Assembly: GCF_040219335.1 (NCBI RefSeq)
Contig: NZ_JAVJSQ010000014.1
Location: 62,001-126,000 of the forward strand
Reading direction: 5' to 3'
Source: Gimesia sp.
GTDB lineage: Bacteria > Planctomycetota > Planctomycetia > Planctomycetales > Planctomycetaceae
Length of the DNA stretch: 64,000 nucleotides
The notes below the pieces were generated by a model. That model was not told where the DNA came from. It ran no database searches and saw only the letters and a program-made list of their open reading frames with translations. The position numbers were made by a program, and so were the translations under genes. The stretch's first letter is position 1. Each line of letters begins with the position of its first letter. This document shows positions 46,784-57,968 of the stretch, in pieces.

Positions 46784-46926
46784 GGCTCAGAAATTATGTC
46801 CTTCAGAACGACGAATCAATCAGGTACGCCCAAATATAACCTGAGTTCGAGAGCAACAAACCAGAAGTCCCAGTTTCTCTCACAACAACCAGAAAGACAT
46901 TTCCCACTCAAACCGGGTCCCACCAC

Positions 46927-46955
46927 TTTCGCGCCTTTCGTGCCTTTCGTGGTAG
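46927..46955 (-). repeat. CACGAAA-type 9-bp array, copy 2
   Basis: Three units (first degenerate, TTTCGCG) end in GTAG. It lies 18 nt beyond the stop of the HEAT-repeat gene. The flank on the gene side (GGGTTTTGATTTTACTACC) matches that of copy 1 almost base for base. Confidence 0.8.
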
Positions 46956-46973
46956 TAAAATCAAAACCCACGC

Positions 46974-47849
46974 TTACTTCTTCAACCCCTCGCAATACTC
47001 GTGAATTTGATCCAGCTTTGCCTGACGTGCTTTCGCAGCAGCACTCTCATCAGGGGCCTGTTCGATGCATTCGATTGTCTGCTGGACCCGTGTTTTCAAT
47101 TGTTCGTCTTCTGTCTGCATTGCCTCGCGCAACGCCGGCAACAGCGGCTTCGCCTGCCAGCCATAAGTCGCCAGCGCCCCGGCTGCATTCAGCCGCACCC
47201 AGTTCTGTTCGTCCTTCAGTAATTTCGCGATCGCGTTCATATTCGATTCACTATAGCGGTTCACCGTCGCCAGGTAGCCGGTACTCCAGCCGCGCACAGT
47301 TCGATCAGTACTGCTCAGGGCCCGGGCATAACGTTTTTCCAGATCGGCCTGTTCGAGCACGACCACCCCTTTGGGGATCTGCAACTGGTCAAACTGGATT
47401 TCCCCCCCGATATAAATCGTCAGGATCGGATGCTCATTCCAGATCTGCTCTCCCTGATCCCACGATGCCATATGTTTTGCAATCCCGCCGACCATTTGCA
47501 GTTTCCAGTTGAACTTGAATGTCTTGTCTTTCATAAATGAGTTAATTTCAGCCGGTCCCGGTAGCAGCACAACTTCATGCACCTTCTCCGGGGTCGCCGC
47601 GAAGTGCTTTAACGCCGCGTTGACTGCTGCAGTATCGCCTTGATAGAAACAAGCCTCGCTGCCATTCACCCAGTAGTGGTACACCCGGTGCGTATCATTC
47701 ACCACCGGCATGATCCCCGGCCACTCCTGGAAGTTCCCCGCATTCAACGGTTTATTGCCAAAGTCCTCCATGCCCAGCGCCCACACCGGCCCTGTCAGAC
47801 AGCCCAGCAGCAACAGACAACCACCCCAATTCAGGAACTTCACACGCAT
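46974..47849 (-). CDS. Secreted HEAT-repeat-like hypothetical protein
   Basis: A 291-residue protein. ATG 47849 is chosen because AAGGAG precedes it and a signal peptide follows (GGCLLLLGCLTGPVWA). The middle resembles no known enzyme. Near the C-terminus HEAT-like helices appear (MNAIAKLLKDEQNWVRLNAA, then LPALREAMQTEDEQLKTRVQ). It is likely exported, with a protein-binding role. Confidence 0.65.
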   Translation of the reverse strand: MRVKFLNWGGCLLLLGCLTGPVWALGMEDFGNKPLNAGNFQEWPGIMPVVNDTHRVYHYWVNGSEACFYQGDTAAVNAALKHFAATPEKVHEVVLLPGPAEINSFMKDKTFKFNWKLQMVGGIAKHMASWDQGEQIWNEHPILTIYIGGEIQFDQLQIPKGVVVLEQADLEKRYARALSSTDRTVRGWSTGYLATVNRYSESNMNAIAKLLKDEQNWVRLNAAGALATYGWQAKPLLPALREAMQTEDEQLKTRVQQTIECIEQAPDESAAAKARQAKLDQIHEYCEGLKK

Positions 47850-47965
47850 TGCCGTCTCTCCTTCTGAAAGAATTCGCCCCACTCCTGATAGAGACGACCA
47901 CAACTGCACTTTGGTTTCCAGAAATCCCCACAGATTGAATTTTCAGGCAAAATAAACAAATACCC

Positions 47966-48147
47966 GGGTGGGCTCGAATGCAATTCGAGCCGAGCGCAGC
48001 GAGCAGGAGGTCCCAGCTCACTCACACAAATCAGAACAACCTGCCCTACCTGTAACAGACCAGTGAGGTTCAACTCATCAACAAACAACCTTCACACCGA
48101 GACCTCCTGTTGCCTCCGGCAATCACGGATGACATCCGCGACCACCC
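47966..48147. repeat. Inverted REP-like pair, copy A
   Basis: The left end is GGGTGG, then hairpin GGCTCGAAT-GCA-ATTCGAGCC, then CAGGAGGTC. The right end mirrors it: GACCTCCTG, then TTGCC-TCC-GGCAA, CGGAT-GAC-ATCCG and finally CCACCC. The two ends thus form an inverted pair of tri-loop hairpin units. It is about 90% identical by eye to copy B, and the identity continues into the adjacent TTTCGTG array. Confidence 0.8.
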
Positions 48148-48169
48148 AGGTTCTTTTCACAAGCACCAC

Positions 48170-48198
48170 TTTCGTGTTTTTCGTGCCTTTCGTGGTAG
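48170..48198 (-). repeat. CACGAAA-type 9-bp array, copy 3
   Basis: Three units ending in GTAG, 43 nt beyond the stop of the SseB-like gene. It is joined to REP pair copy A as one ~233-bp block. Confidence 0.8.
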
Positions 48199-48241
48199 AT
48201 AAACTACCATTAACAACGTCATCCCCGCCTCGACGCGCGTC

Positions 48242-48679
48242 TCAACGAACCCCGATCTCCCAGCTCCGTTCGCTGAAAAGATTCAGATCTATAAAATCAA
48301 CGTCTGCTCCCTGGACGACGTCCGACATCAGCACTTCGACATAGCCTGCTCCAAATACTTTATTTAAATCCTGGGACACCCGGGCCGCAAAGGTCTGCAG
48401 TTTCTTCTCACTGGAAAACGCAGGCAACCGTTTCTGGCCGTCAACATCCAGAATCCAGAGCTCCAGCTCATCGCTGGCCAGTTCCCTGGCATCCTCTTCC
48501 AGCAACGCCAGTAACTCCTCCTGGGTAAAGTCATTCGCATCGAGCATTCGACGCGGCCGTTTGGGAAACAGCAGTCGCCGCGTCTGCAGATAGGCGTTCA
48601 GCTTCTGCGGATCATCCTTGCAGGCCACACGCTCCAGATCATCTTTTCCGGTAATCCTCTCCAGCAGACTGGATAACAT
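48242..48679 (-). CDS. SseB-like hypothetical protein
   Basis: A 145-residue protein. The stretch ELELWILDVDGQKRLPAFSS followed by EKKLQTFAARV resembles the SseB N-terminal domain, in which a strand is followed by F-T/S-S-E. The first ~75 residues are helical and charged. SseB-like domains occur in secretion- and toxin-immunity-related loci. Assignment is tentative. Confidence 0.55.
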   Translation of the reverse strand: MLSSLLERITGKDDLERVACKDDPQKLNAYLQTRRLLFPKRPRRMLDANDFTQEELLALLEEDARELASDELELWILDVDGQKRLPAFSSEKKLQTFAARVSQDLNKVFGAGYVEVLMSDVVQGADVDFIDLNLFSERSWEIGVR

Positions 48680-48744
48680 TGATCGGAACCTTCAAAAAGG
48701 CGAACATGATTTTTAGAACGGCGCTCTCATCCACTACGCCCCGC

Positions 48745-49467
48745 TTACGTATGACACAGCGTCTGATCCCAGTCTGTTCCGTCCGCACAGATCCATTCCA
48801 GCGCCAGATGACGCTCATAGCAGATCGAAGCAAAATTCCCCTTGGTTTCTCCATCCAGATCAACCAGGCGTTGCCCGTCGATCAGCAGGTCCACCCCATC
48901 ATGCTCTACGTTGATCCCTTCCTGTTCGATTCCGTCCAGGGCCCGGCTGACCGTCGCTGCATAACTGTCCCCCGGCGGTGGCTCCATCCCCTGCAGACGC
49001 ATCACTTCAGTACGGGCCCGCCAGTTCAGAAACTGGGCCTGATGGAGTTCCGCATCCAGTGTTTCTTTCCCGCGAATTGCGGCACTATCCAGGAAGCCCT
49101 CGATCGGCTGATTGATGGGAACCATAGAATAGATCTCATTCGGATTCCCCACATCATAATAGCTCGGCATCTCCTCGATCACACCAATCGACCAGAGTAA
49201 TGCTTTCAATGCCTCAACACGCCAGAACGTCTCAAAGATCGCACTGCGATCCCAGTCTCCCAGCGGCTCATCGTGCAGTTTGAGTTCAGCTGAAGAGAGT
49301 GCGTCGGCAATCCCATATTCGCCAACCCACTGCAAGAGACTTTCACCAAACTCCCGATAACGGTCTGCCTGGTCCGGAATATTCGAAATCCCGTTTTCTG
49401 CCTGGGCGCGCATGGCCATCAGCCCCACACACAAAGCACGTTTCGCCACACTCTCCGTCGTCTGCAT
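48745..49467 (-). CDS. DUF4272-like protein
   Basis: A 240-residue protein. AKRALCVGLMAMRAQAENG at the N-terminus and FWRVEALKALLWSIGVIEEM in the middle fit DUF4272. The function of that family is unknown. AGGAGAGACGA precedes ATG 49467. It lies between two other small minus-strand genes with 60-65 nt gaps, suggesting one transcription unit of three genes. Confidence 0.65.
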   Translation of the reverse strand: MQTTESVAKRALCVGLMAMRAQAENGISNIPDQADRYREFGESLLQWVGEYGIADALSSAELKLHDEPLGDWDRSAIFETFWRVEALKALLWSIGVIEEMPSYYDVGNPNEIYSMVPINQPIEGFLDSAAIRGKETLDAELHQAQFLNWRARTEVMRLQGMEPPPGDSYAATVSRALDGIEQEGINVEHDGVDLLIDGQRLVDLDGETKGNFASICYERHLALEWICADGTDWDQTLCHT

Positions 49468-49530
49468 TCGTCTCTCCTGTCGTGATTCTCAATTAACCCT
49501 CTGCCACTCTGTATCCAGTGACCACGGTAC

Positions 49531-49956
49531 TCAATCAAAGCTGATCGAAACCGGATCACCAGTCTCGATGCTTGTCTGCAGCGCGATCTTGAGATCGTGC
49601 AGACAATAGTATTGCCAGCCGATCCCCTCTCCCCATTTGGCATCGAGCGAGTTAACGCCGCGTTTCTCATCCAGCTGCGGTGCATCACAGGGCTCCGGAT
49701 ATCCCAGTTCCTCTCCATAGCGGGCATACAGCGTCTCGACCGGAGGCAACATCCGCGGCGCCAGGTCCGATTCAATCAGAAAATGATCTTCCGTCTCTTC
49801 GAGCATTTCTGCCAGCGGGTCAAGCACATCCAGAATGAACGACTCGCGTTCTTCCTCGGGTAGACATTCAGGAAGCGTCGTGAACACACCGGAAATCGCA
49901 GATCCCGATTTGTCTTCACCCATAAACTTGCCGCAGGAAATATACCCACCCGACAT
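49531..49956 (-). CDS. Small acidic hypothetical protein, immunity-like
   Basis: A 141-residue acidic protein following AAGGAG. The C-terminus GWQYYCLHDLKIALQTSIET resembles the helix-plus-strand end of small cytoplasmic immunity-like proteins. No specific family was recognised. It is first of three minus-strand genes ending at 48242. Confidence 0.55.
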   Translation of the reverse strand: MSGGYISCGKFMGEDKSGSAISGVFTTLPECLPEEERESFILDVLDPLAEMLEETEDHFLIESDLAPRMLPPVETLYARYGEELGYPEPCDAPQLDEKRGVNSLDAKWGEGIGWQYYCLHDLKIALQTSIETGDPVSISFD

Positions 49957-50094
49957 GCTGAACTTCTCCTTCGCTCTGTTTTAGATTGAATTAGCCTGCT
50001 CCATTGAAACCACTGTCTCATTGTTCCCTGGATCGTACAGTAGTTCCTGCTCCATCGCGAACAATTTCCTTAATTATTTTCACACTTGTCCACC

Positions 50095-50277
50095 GGGTGG
50101 GCTCGAATGCAATTCGAGCCGAGCGCAGCGAGCAGGAGGTCCCAGCTCACTCACACAAATCAGAACCACCTGCCCCACTTGAAAAAAACAGGGTGAGGCT
50201 CAAATCATTAACCAACAACCTTCACACCGAGACCTCCTGTTGCCTCCGGCAATCACGGATTACATCCGCGACCACCC
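50095..50277. repeat. Inverted REP-like pair, copy B
   Basis: It has the same structure as copy A: GGGTGG, GGCTCGAAT-GCA-ATTCGAGCC, CAGGAGGTC, then GACCTCCTG, TTGCC-TCC-GGCAA, CGGAT-TAC-ATCCG, CCACCC. Differences from copy A lie mainly in the middle and in hairpin loops. Confidence 0.8.
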
Positions 50278-50299
50278 AGGTTCTTTTCACCATCACCAC

Positions 50300-50328
50300 T
50301 TTCGTGATTTTCGTGTCTTTCGTGGTAG
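50300..50328 (-). repeat. CACGAAA-type 9-bp array, copy 4
   Basis: Three units ending in GTAG. The nearest upstream gene in the same relative orientation is ilvD, 87 nt away with its terminator between. Confidence 0.78.
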
Positions 50329-50357
50329 ATAAAAACAGCTGCACCCTGCCAACAAAA

Positions 50358-50389
50358 AAACGCCCGCAGCCAACCGGCTCCGGGCGTTT
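50358..50389 (-). terminator. Intrinsic terminator of ilvD
   Basis: AAACGCCCG and CGGGCGTTT form a 9-bp stem with a 14-nt loop. Read on the minus strand it is followed by a run of seven U. It lies 26 nt after the ilvD stop. Confidence 0.92.
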
Positions 50390-50415
50390 CTGATTTCAAC
50401 AGTTCAAGCCAACGC

Positions 50416-52107
<1,692 letters not shown>

Positions 52108-52186
52108 CGACGGTTTTCCTCTGTTGTGTAGTACAATATCGTTCAATGATGGGAGACACGGAGCCGCACGCAGGCACGCTCCTGAT

Positions 52187-52477
52187 TTATTCCACCAGCA
52201 GTTTCACCCGGTGGGGCACCCGTTCGACACGGGGCAGCACCTGCGGTTCGTAGATTTCTTTAAACGCCTTTGCTTCGCGGTGGTCCTGCCAGGCCTGTTC
52301 GCTGGCCCAGTGTTCCACGAGTACGAAGGTCGCCGGATCGGCTTCCGCATGATAGACGTCAAATCGCAGACAGCCCGGCTCTGTTCGCGACAGGCGACAG
52401 GCTTCCGCCAGCAGACCTTCGATTTCGGTCGCGTCCGCTGCGTCTTTCAAGGTCAGAATCACATTGAGACAAAACAT
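52187..52477 (-). CDS. Antibiotic biosynthesis monooxygenase (ABM) domain protein
   Basis: A 96-residue ferredoxin-like-fold protein. It has [11 protein letters not shown] at the start, [15 protein letters not shown] in the middle, and [19 protein letters not shown], all typical of ABM proteins. These often dimerise as quinol/haem monooxygenases or act as small stress proteins. It is 79 nt upstream of ilvD on the same strand. Confidence 0.85.
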   Translation of the reverse strand: MFCLNVILTLKDAADATEIEGLLAEACRLSRTEPGCLRFDVYHAEADPATFVLVEHWASEQAWQDHREAKAFKEIYEPQVLPRVERVPHRVKLLVE

Positions 52478-52914
52478 AAGCGCTCTCACTCGCGACAGGG
52501 AATGAAACATTGCTGTTTGAGAAGTCAGACCTCAGACTCTCTTTAGTTCCCATACAGTAACACTCCGCCGCCTGAAGTGACAGTAAAGCGCGATTCATTC
52601 ACAACACCCTGCGTCAAATCGCCCCCGCAGACGCCGCATCACCCCACCTGAACTATTCACCAGTACACACGCCACACACAACAGGATAAGCAGACTGGCG
52701 AAGCTTTGCCGATCACCCCAAGCTTCCCGCCTCGGCAAGCTACAGTGGGCTTTCATCAAGGCGTGCGGAAAAAAACGCAAATTGAGTCCACACTTGGATG
52801 ACGCATTCCCAACCTTCTGTTATCATTCCGACAAGAAAGAGCAGCGAATGGATGACAAAACCTGCCCCTTCCATCACGAAAGAGGCTCTTTTGATTCTTT
52901 TGAGGGAGTATCCG
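52478..52914. other. Divergent intergenic region before the sigma-54 activator
   Basis: No gene is seen. The open frame from 52798 into the activator lacks a ribosome binding site and is treated as untranslated. It should contain the promoters of the ABM gene and the activator. Confidence 0.45.
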
Positions 52915-54921
52915 GTGAGTAAAATCGAAACAGTGGAATGGCTGGACTGGAAGCGACTGCCATTATTTTCCCGCTTTGATGACGCAGCCTCTCTGATCCA
53001 GCTGGGCGACCAGCTGCTCGAAGAAGCGACCCAGCAGACCACGGCCGCCGACTACCTGCGCCAGTTTCTGCCCCAGCTGGCCACCGAACTCTCCTGCCAG
53101 TGGTGTACCCTCATCGAACGCACGCCCGAGTGGGAAACCCTCTTCGAATTCGGACGCAATTCCGCCGCCAGCTTCCCCACTAACCTCTGTAATGAAGCCC
53201 TCGACCGCGACGCCGCCGGCCTCGGTGCCGATGAGAAAAAGGCCGACTGGTTCTACATCGCCGCCCCCCTGGGCGACGTCCGTCCCGGCACGGTACTCCT
53301 CGTCGGCGGTCGCGACCTGACCAGCGAAACCCTCAGCAACGCCGTCGTCGCGGCCCGCGTACTGGGTTACGCCCTGTCGATCGTGGAAAAACGTGAAAAG
53401 CACGTCAAACGGATCGGCCGCCTCGAAACCACACTGCACATCGCCTCCAGCTTTTCGTCCGCCCGCGATACCCAGTCGCTGCTGGAACTGATCGCCAAAG
53501 AAGCCACCCGCCTGCTCGCCAGCGAACGCTCCAGTATCTTCATCTGGGACCAGGAACACAAACAGGTCGTCGCCTGCCCCGCCCTGGGTGTTGAAGGCAA
53601 CACGCTCCGCCTGCCCGATGATGTCGGCATCGTCGGCGAAGTCATTCACAGCGGCAAGACCGTCACCGTGGACGACGCCTACAATGACGACCGCTTCGAT
53701 CCCAGCGTCGACAAATCCAGCGGCTTCCGCACCCGCAACCTGCTCTGCGTCCCACTCCGCAACAACGCCGGCGAACTGATCGGCGCGTTCGAAGTCATGA
53801 ACAAGCAGGCCGGCAAGTCCGACTTCGACGACGATGACGCACAGAGCCTCGAAGAGCTCGGCGTGCAGGCCGCCACCGCACTGGAAAACACTCGCGAACT
53901 CGAACAGCTCTCGCGCAGCCGCGACCAGCTCACCGAACAGGCCAAACAGAAAGTCCGGATCATCGGCAAGAGCTCGGCCATCGACGCGCTCCGCTCGACC
54001 ATCGAACGTCTCGCCAGCACCGATCTCCCCGTACTGATCCTCGGCGAAAGCGGAACCGGGAAAGAAGTCGTCAGCCAGTCCCTGCATTACCAGGGCCCCC
54101 GCGCGAATACACCGTTCATCGCCGTCAACTGTGCAGCGTTGACCGAAACCCTGCTCGAAAGCGAACTCTTCGGCCACGAGAAAGGTGCCTTCACCGACGC
54201 CCACGAAACCCGCATCGGCAAGTTCGAACTCGCCGAAGGGGGCACACTCTTCCTCGACGAGATCGGCGACATGAGCCCGGGCGGCCAGGCCAAACTGCTG
54301 CGGGTTCTGGAACAGAAAGTCATCACCCGCGTCGGCGGTTCCGAAAGCATCCCGATCAACGTCCGCGTCGTCGCTGCGACCAATGCGAAGCTCGCCGATG
54401 CCGTCCGCGATAAAAAGTTCCGCGAAGACCTGTTCTACCGGCTGAGCGTCGTCACCCTCGAACTGCCGCCCCTCCGCGAACGTCCGGAAGACGTCATCCT
54501 GCTGGCCGAGTTTTTCCTCACCCAGTTCTGCGGTCAGGCCAACCGCCGCGTGCTGAAGATGTCCGCTGAAGCCAAAAAACGCCTGCAAGCGCACCTCTGG
54601 CCCGGTAACGTTCGCGAACTGCGCAACCTGATGGAACGCGTCGCCTTCCTCTGTGCGGGCGACCGCGTCGAAGTCGAAGACCTCGCCTTCATCCTCAGCC
54701 CCAGCCGCGACTCCGTCGTCGACATGTCATCCGACCTGAGCCTCAAAGAAGCGACCCGCCTCTTCCAGCAGGAATACATCCGCCGCACCATCAAACGCGT
54801 GGGAGGCAACATGAGCGAAACCGCCAAGTGCCTGGGCCTGCACCGCTCCAACCTCTACCGCAAAATGGGCCAGCTGGAAATGCAGGAAGCCAGCGACATG
54901 TCCGAAGAAGACGACGACTAA
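52915..54921 (+). CDS. Sigma-54-dependent transcriptional activator with GAF sensor domain
   Basis: A 668-residue regulator. The start is GTG 52915, 6 nt after GAGGGAG; the in-frame ATG at 52798 lacks a site. A GAF-like region lies at ~45-150 and a clear GAF domain at ~165-320 ([34 protein letters not shown]). The AAA+ domain runs from ~347: Walker A GESGTGKE, sigma-54 contact loop GAFTDA (canonical GAFTGA), Walker [13 protein letters not shown]. The C-terminal Fis-type HTH is [20 protein letters not shown]. It activates sigma-54 promoters in response to an unknown ligand. Targets are not evident here. Confidence 0.93.
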   Translation: MSKIETVEWLDWKRLPLFSRFDDAASLIQLGDQLLEEATQQTTAADYLRQFLPQLATELSCQWCTLIERTPEWETLFEFGRNSAASFPTNLCNEALDRDAAGLGADEKKADWFYIAAPLGDVRPGTVLLVGGRDLTSETLSNAVVAARVLGYALSIVEKREKHVKRIGRLETTLHIASSFSSARDTQSLLELIAKEATRLLASERSSIFIWDQEHKQVVACPALGVEGNTLRLPDDVGIVGEVIHSGKTVTVDDAYNDDRFDPSVDKSSGFRTRNLLCVPLRNNAGELIGAFEVMNKQAGKSDFDDDDAQSLEELGVQAATALENTRELEQLSRSRDQLTEQAKQKVRIIGKSSAIDALRSTIERLASTDLPVLILGESGTGKEVVSQSLHYQGPRANTPFIAVNCAALTETLLESELFGHEKGAFTDAHETRIGKFELAEGGTLFLDEIGDMSPGGQAKLLRVLEQKVITRVGGSESIPINVRVVAATNAKLADAVRDKKFREDLFYRLSVVTLELPPLRERPEDVILLAEFFLTQFCGQANRRVLKMSAEAKKRLQAHLWPGNVRELRNLMERVAFLCAGDRVEVEDLAFILSPSRDSVVDMSSDLSLKEATRLFQQEYIRRTIKRVGGNMSETAKCLGLHRSNLYRKMGQLEMQEASDMSEEDDD

Positions 54922-54928
54922 GGGTCGG

Positions 54929-56722
54929 TTACTCTGGCAATCTTGAATTGAATGAAAACACGCGCTGGCCATCTTTGAGTGACAGACATTCGATGCCGAT
55001 GGAACTGGTATTACAATGAAACAGGAAGACTTTGCCCTTCCTGACCCGGAATTCGGAGAACCAGTCACCCAGCTTGGTCCCTACCCACATCGTATCCAGC
55101 TTTGTCTGCCAGTATAATTTAGGATGCTCCTGATTGTCTTCTGTCGCAATACACGTCAAGACGGGATTGACCGGTCCATCCTGATGTAGAACAAAAACAG
55201 CACGTCCCTGGCTGGCAATCCCCGTCACGCGAATGGGATCTTCCTCTTTCAATGCTTTTTCGATTCTGCCTTTTAGTTCCTCTGGATAATCGGCATGCGC
55301 AGATTCTCCTTCGAAAGCTTTCTCGTCTTCGTCAAAACTTGCGGTTCCGGTATAGCTGATGAATTCTCTGTCTGCATATACATACGGAAAAGTATGCAGT
55401 CCTTTCTTCTGATAGTCTGAAAATGGCCGGTACCTGACATCAAATATTGTTTTCACCTCAGAGTTGAAACTTGCTCTTAACAGATTTCTGGACCAGGCAT
55501 GAGGAATAGAAACTTTGAGCCGCCCCTCGACAAAGCCCAGAAACTCGCGTGAGTATTTTTGCGGTATGGGGATATTTGCGGCCCCTCTGTCAGGCCCCAA
55601 TAGAAGCGCATCCGTCTGCTTTTCCAGTCGCTGCCAGGCAGCTGAAAGGGCAACCGAATCAGATTCGTCATAGCAGAGCCCATTTATTTCACTGGCAGTC
55701 CGCGACAGAAACAGCTTTCGAGCTGCTTCTCCTTTGGAATACCCCGACGCAGCTCGCAGGAATTTTAGACGCAGTCGCTCCACTTTAGATAATTCTGACT
55801 CATCAACCTCAGGGACCTTAGCTTCTTCACCGGGTTGCCTTGCTCCCGCCACCAGGAATAATTTTCTGATCTTCTTTTTTTCCAACGCTTTCTGTTTCTC
55901 AGTCTCGTCATATAACTCATACAACTCGGGGTCCACCAGACCGGGCATTGCGGTAAATCCGCGCTTATCTTTAATATTCAGATTCGCCCCAGCCTCGATC
56001 AGCAATTTCACACTTTCCGCATTGGTTTCCGAGACGGCCCAATGCAGGGGCGTCTCTCCCTCACTATCTTGTACATTGAGCCGGGCTCCCCGTTTGATCA
56101 TTGCCTTGAGCACTGGGGGACTTTTTGTCGCTCGATGTAACGGAGTAATACCATCCGTTCCATCGATATAAACCCCCGTTTTCGTATTGGGATCTGCTCC
56201 CGCTTTGAGTAAAGCCAGCGAAAGCGGATCGTGCCCCTGATAAATTGATGTACTCAGCGCGGTTGAGCCATACCCATCATCCAGGTCAAGTTTCGCCCCT
56301 TGATCGATCAACAACTTTGCAATAGCCACACGTCGCTTGTCGCGTTCCTGAATTAATCGAGGATTTATCTGTTTGCGTTTTTCTTCCGCACGATCACGAG
56401 CTTCAGAAGTATTCTCTGTCATTTTCTCCGGCTGAGGTTCGCGGTGACTGTGGGCAACCGCCAGTAGAGGCGTCCATTTATCAGAGCCGTAAGGCGAATA
56501 ACCCAGCGACCATATGTCCTGAAATAGCTCACCATCATAAAAACCAAGACGGGCATCAGGTTTCGCTCCCGCCTGCAGCAGGCTCTTCACCTGTGCCACA
56601 TCCAGTTGGAACGCAGCGATTACAAGTCGTTGATCGCGCGTGTATTTCCGTGGCTCCTCTTCTGCCCAGGCATTTGTAGTGATCAGGAGAAACAATGTAA
56701 GAAAAGAGAGGCGGCTGAGCAT
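54929..56722 (-). CDS. Secreted ankyrin-repeat protein
   Basis: A 597-residue protein with a signal peptide (FLTLFLLITTNAWA). Ankyrin repeats run from about residue 30 to 270: VAQVKSLLQAGAKPDA, IAKLLIDQGAKLDLDDGYGS, LALLKAGADPNTKTGV, GITPLHRATKSPPVLKAM, GETPLHWAVSETNAESVKLL. The C-terminal ~300 residues have no recognised family. Repeats likely mediate protein binding in the periplasm or outside. It is convergent with the activator gene (7 nt gap). Confidence 0.88.
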   Translation of the reverse strand: MLSRLSFLTLFLLITTNAWAEEEPRKYTRDQRLVIAAFQLDVAQVKSLLQAGAKPDARLGFYDGELFQDIWSLGYSPYGSDKWTPLLAVAHSHREPQPEKMTENTSEARDRAEEKRKQINPRLIQERDKRRVAIAKLLIDQGAKLDLDDGYGSTALSTSIYQGHDPLSLALLKAGADPNTKTGVYIDGTDGITPLHRATKSPPVLKAMIKRGARLNVQDSEGETPLHWAVSETNAESVKLLIEAGANLNIKDKRGFTAMPGLVDPELYELYDETEKQKALEKKKIRKLFLVAGARQPGEEAKVPEVDESELSKVERLRLKFLRAASGYSKGEAARKLFLSRTASEINGLCYDESDSVALSAAWQRLEKQTDALLLGPDRGAANIPIPQKYSREFLGFVEGRLKVSIPHAWSRNLLRASFNSEVKTIFDVRYRPFSDYQKKGLHTFPYVYADREFISYTGTASFDEDEKAFEGESAHADYPEELKGRIEKALKEEDPIRVTGIASQGRAVFVLHQDGPVNPVLTCIATEDNQEHPKLYWQTKLDTMWVGTKLGDWFSEFRVRKGKVFLFHCNTSSIGIECLSLKDGQRVFSFNSRLPE

Positions 56723-57086
56723 GGTACAGTCCTCATGGTCAGTGAGCAGAAGGGTTCTCGGAAAAACTACCGGTAGTGTATCAGGTTCGTGCCCCCCTCG
56801 TCCAAAACTATTTCAGCAAAGCAGGTGTGATGAGAGACGTAATTTAACCAGTCCAGAACCTACCCGCCCGTCAACAAATCCACAAAACAGCAAATCCAAA
56901 TGTAACATCCGGGTGCCGCACCCTGTAATTCTTTCACATCAGGAGGCATCTCACCCCGCTGACTTCACCCCTCAGCTTGCCAGCTTACCAGGATTATCGT
57001 TTTTCAGAACTGGCACTCGATTTGCCTTACATCCTCCCCAGACTGCGGGCATTCGAAAACCATCTGCATTCAAGGAGGATCAGGTT
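56723..57086. other. Divergent intergenic region
   Basis: It lies between the ankyrin gene and a small secreted protein. The frame from 56640 runs through it but overlaps the ankyrin signal peptide on the other strand and is not considered real. No gene is seen. Confidence 0.45.
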
Positions 57087-57647
57087 ATGGAAATCATGCT
57101 GACCATGTTACTGGGTGTGGCCACGGCAGCAGGCCCCACAGTCATCAACGCAGACTTCGAACAGAAAGACGTCCGCACCGGCCTACCAACCGGCTGGTCT
57201 TACACTTCGCTACCGGGCAGACAGCACCTGGTGAATTACCAGTCCACGCAGGTCACTGCAGCACAAAAACAGGGCAGCGCACTGTCCATCACCGTCGCCT
57301 CGGATCACCCCGAGCAGATCGTCGCCTACAACATTCACCAGGACCTGCAAGGGCTGACTCCCGGCAAAGCCTACCGCGTCTCCGCCCGCGTCTGTACTAA
57401 GGGATTGAAAACCATGCCCATGATCGTCGTCCAGTGCATCGACGCCAGTGGCAGAAAATTCGTCGGCATGGCACGTTCTCCGCAGCGTGATCTCCCCGGC
57501 GACTTGGATTCCTGGGAACAGATTCATACCGACATCTTCATCCCCGAAGGGACGTCAACCGTTCGACTGCGCATCGGCATCCCCGCAGCAGGCAACGCCG
57601 GCGGCACCGCCATCATTGACGACGTCGACATCGTCGAGATGAATTAA
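57087..57647 (+). CDS. Small carbohydrate-binding-like exported protein
   Basis: A 186-residue protein starting at ATG 57087 with AAGGAGGAT 6 nt upstream. A short hydrophobic start (IMLTMLLGVATAAGPTV) may be a signal peptide. The rest is a jelly-roll/CBM-like beta domain: NADFEQKDVRTGLPTGWSY, GLTPGKAYRVSARVCTKG, STVRLRIGIPAAGNAGGTAI, IDDVDIVEMN. Such domains bind carbohydrates or serve as adhesion modules. Confidence 0.75.
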   Translation: MEIMLTMLLGVATAAGPTVINADFEQKDVRTGLPTGWSYTSLPGRQHLVNYQSTQVTAAQKQGSALSITVASDHPEQIVAYNIHQDLQGLTPGKAYRVSARVCTKGLKTMPMIVVQCIDASGRKFVGMARSPQRDLPGDLDSWEQIHTDIFIPEGTSTVRLRIGIPAAGNAGGTAIIDDVDIVEMN

Positions 57648-57667
57648 GGTTCGCGCCCCAGAGAAAC

Positions 57668-57693
57668 GTAGGGGCTGGCCTTTGTGCCAGCCC
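57668..57693 (+). repeat. GTAG-plus-hairpin REP-like element (copy 2)
   Basis: GTAG is followed by GGGCTGGC-CTTTGT-GCCAGCCC. Compared with copy 1 at 45359, three stem positions differ and all are compensated, which points to selection for the hairpin. Confidence 0.75.
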
Positions 57694-57730
57694 GCATTCA
57701 ACGCCCCTTATTTGAAACCACTCTGTCAGC

Positions 57731-57890
57731 GGGTGGGCTCGGATCAAATCCGAGCCGAGCGCAGCGAGCAGGAGGTCCCGGTTCTCGCGTCCCCATCAGA
57801 GCAGCCTTTCCCAACACTCAAAACCTAAAGAGCAAGGCTCATCTCATCAACGGACGACATTCACACCGCGACCACCTGTTACCTGCTGCA
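57731..57890. repeat. Inverted REP-like pair, copy C (right end degenerate)
   Basis: The left end is GGGTGG, then GGCTCGGAT-CAA-ATCCGAGCC, then CAGGAGGTC. Relative to copies A and B, one stem base pair is swapped from A-T to G-C on both arms. The right half (GACCACCTG...) is only partly recognisable. Confidence 0.7.
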
Positions 57891-57911
57891 GTTAAAGATT
57901 AATTCAGGAAC

Positions 57912-57944
57912 AAAAAAACCGGCCCCAATGAGCCGGCTTTTCTT
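57912..57944 (-). terminator. Intrinsic terminator of the RraA-like gene
   Basis: CCGGC and GCCGG form the core stem with an 8-nt loop. On the minus strand it is followed by seven U. It lies 24 nt after the RraA-like stop. The plus-strand side also has a T-rich run, so it may be bidirectional. Confidence 0.82.
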
Positions 57945-57968
57945 TTATTACTTCGCGACGAGTATCAA

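Larger units (their letters stand above)
47850..48241. other. Repeat-filled intergenic region
   Basis: It holds the first inverted REP-like pair (47966-48147) and array copy 3 (48170-48198). No gene is seen. Confidence 0.6.
49957..50415. other. Repeat-filled region with ilvD terminator
   Basis: It holds REP pair copy B, array copy 4 and the terminator at 50358-50389. No gene is seen. Confidence 0.6.
57648..57968. other. Intergenic region with REP elements and terminator
   Basis: It holds the GTAG hairpin at 57668, REP pair copy C at 57731 and the terminator at 57912. No gene is seen. Confidence 0.6.

Noticed and set aside
52696-52710. Possible sigma-54 promoter TGGCGAAGCTTTGCC
   Set aside because: Spacing between GG and GC is 9, not 10, and no other support was found.
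52963-54594. 543-codon open frame opposite the sigma-54 activator
   Set aside because: The activator is well supported by motifs. The antisense frame has repetitive Gly/Ala/Glu/Phe composition only.
56640-57086. N-terminal extension of the carbohydrate-binding-like protein
   Set aside because: It overlaps the ankyrin gene start on the other strand. A perfect AAGGAGGAT and ATG at 57087 give a better start.
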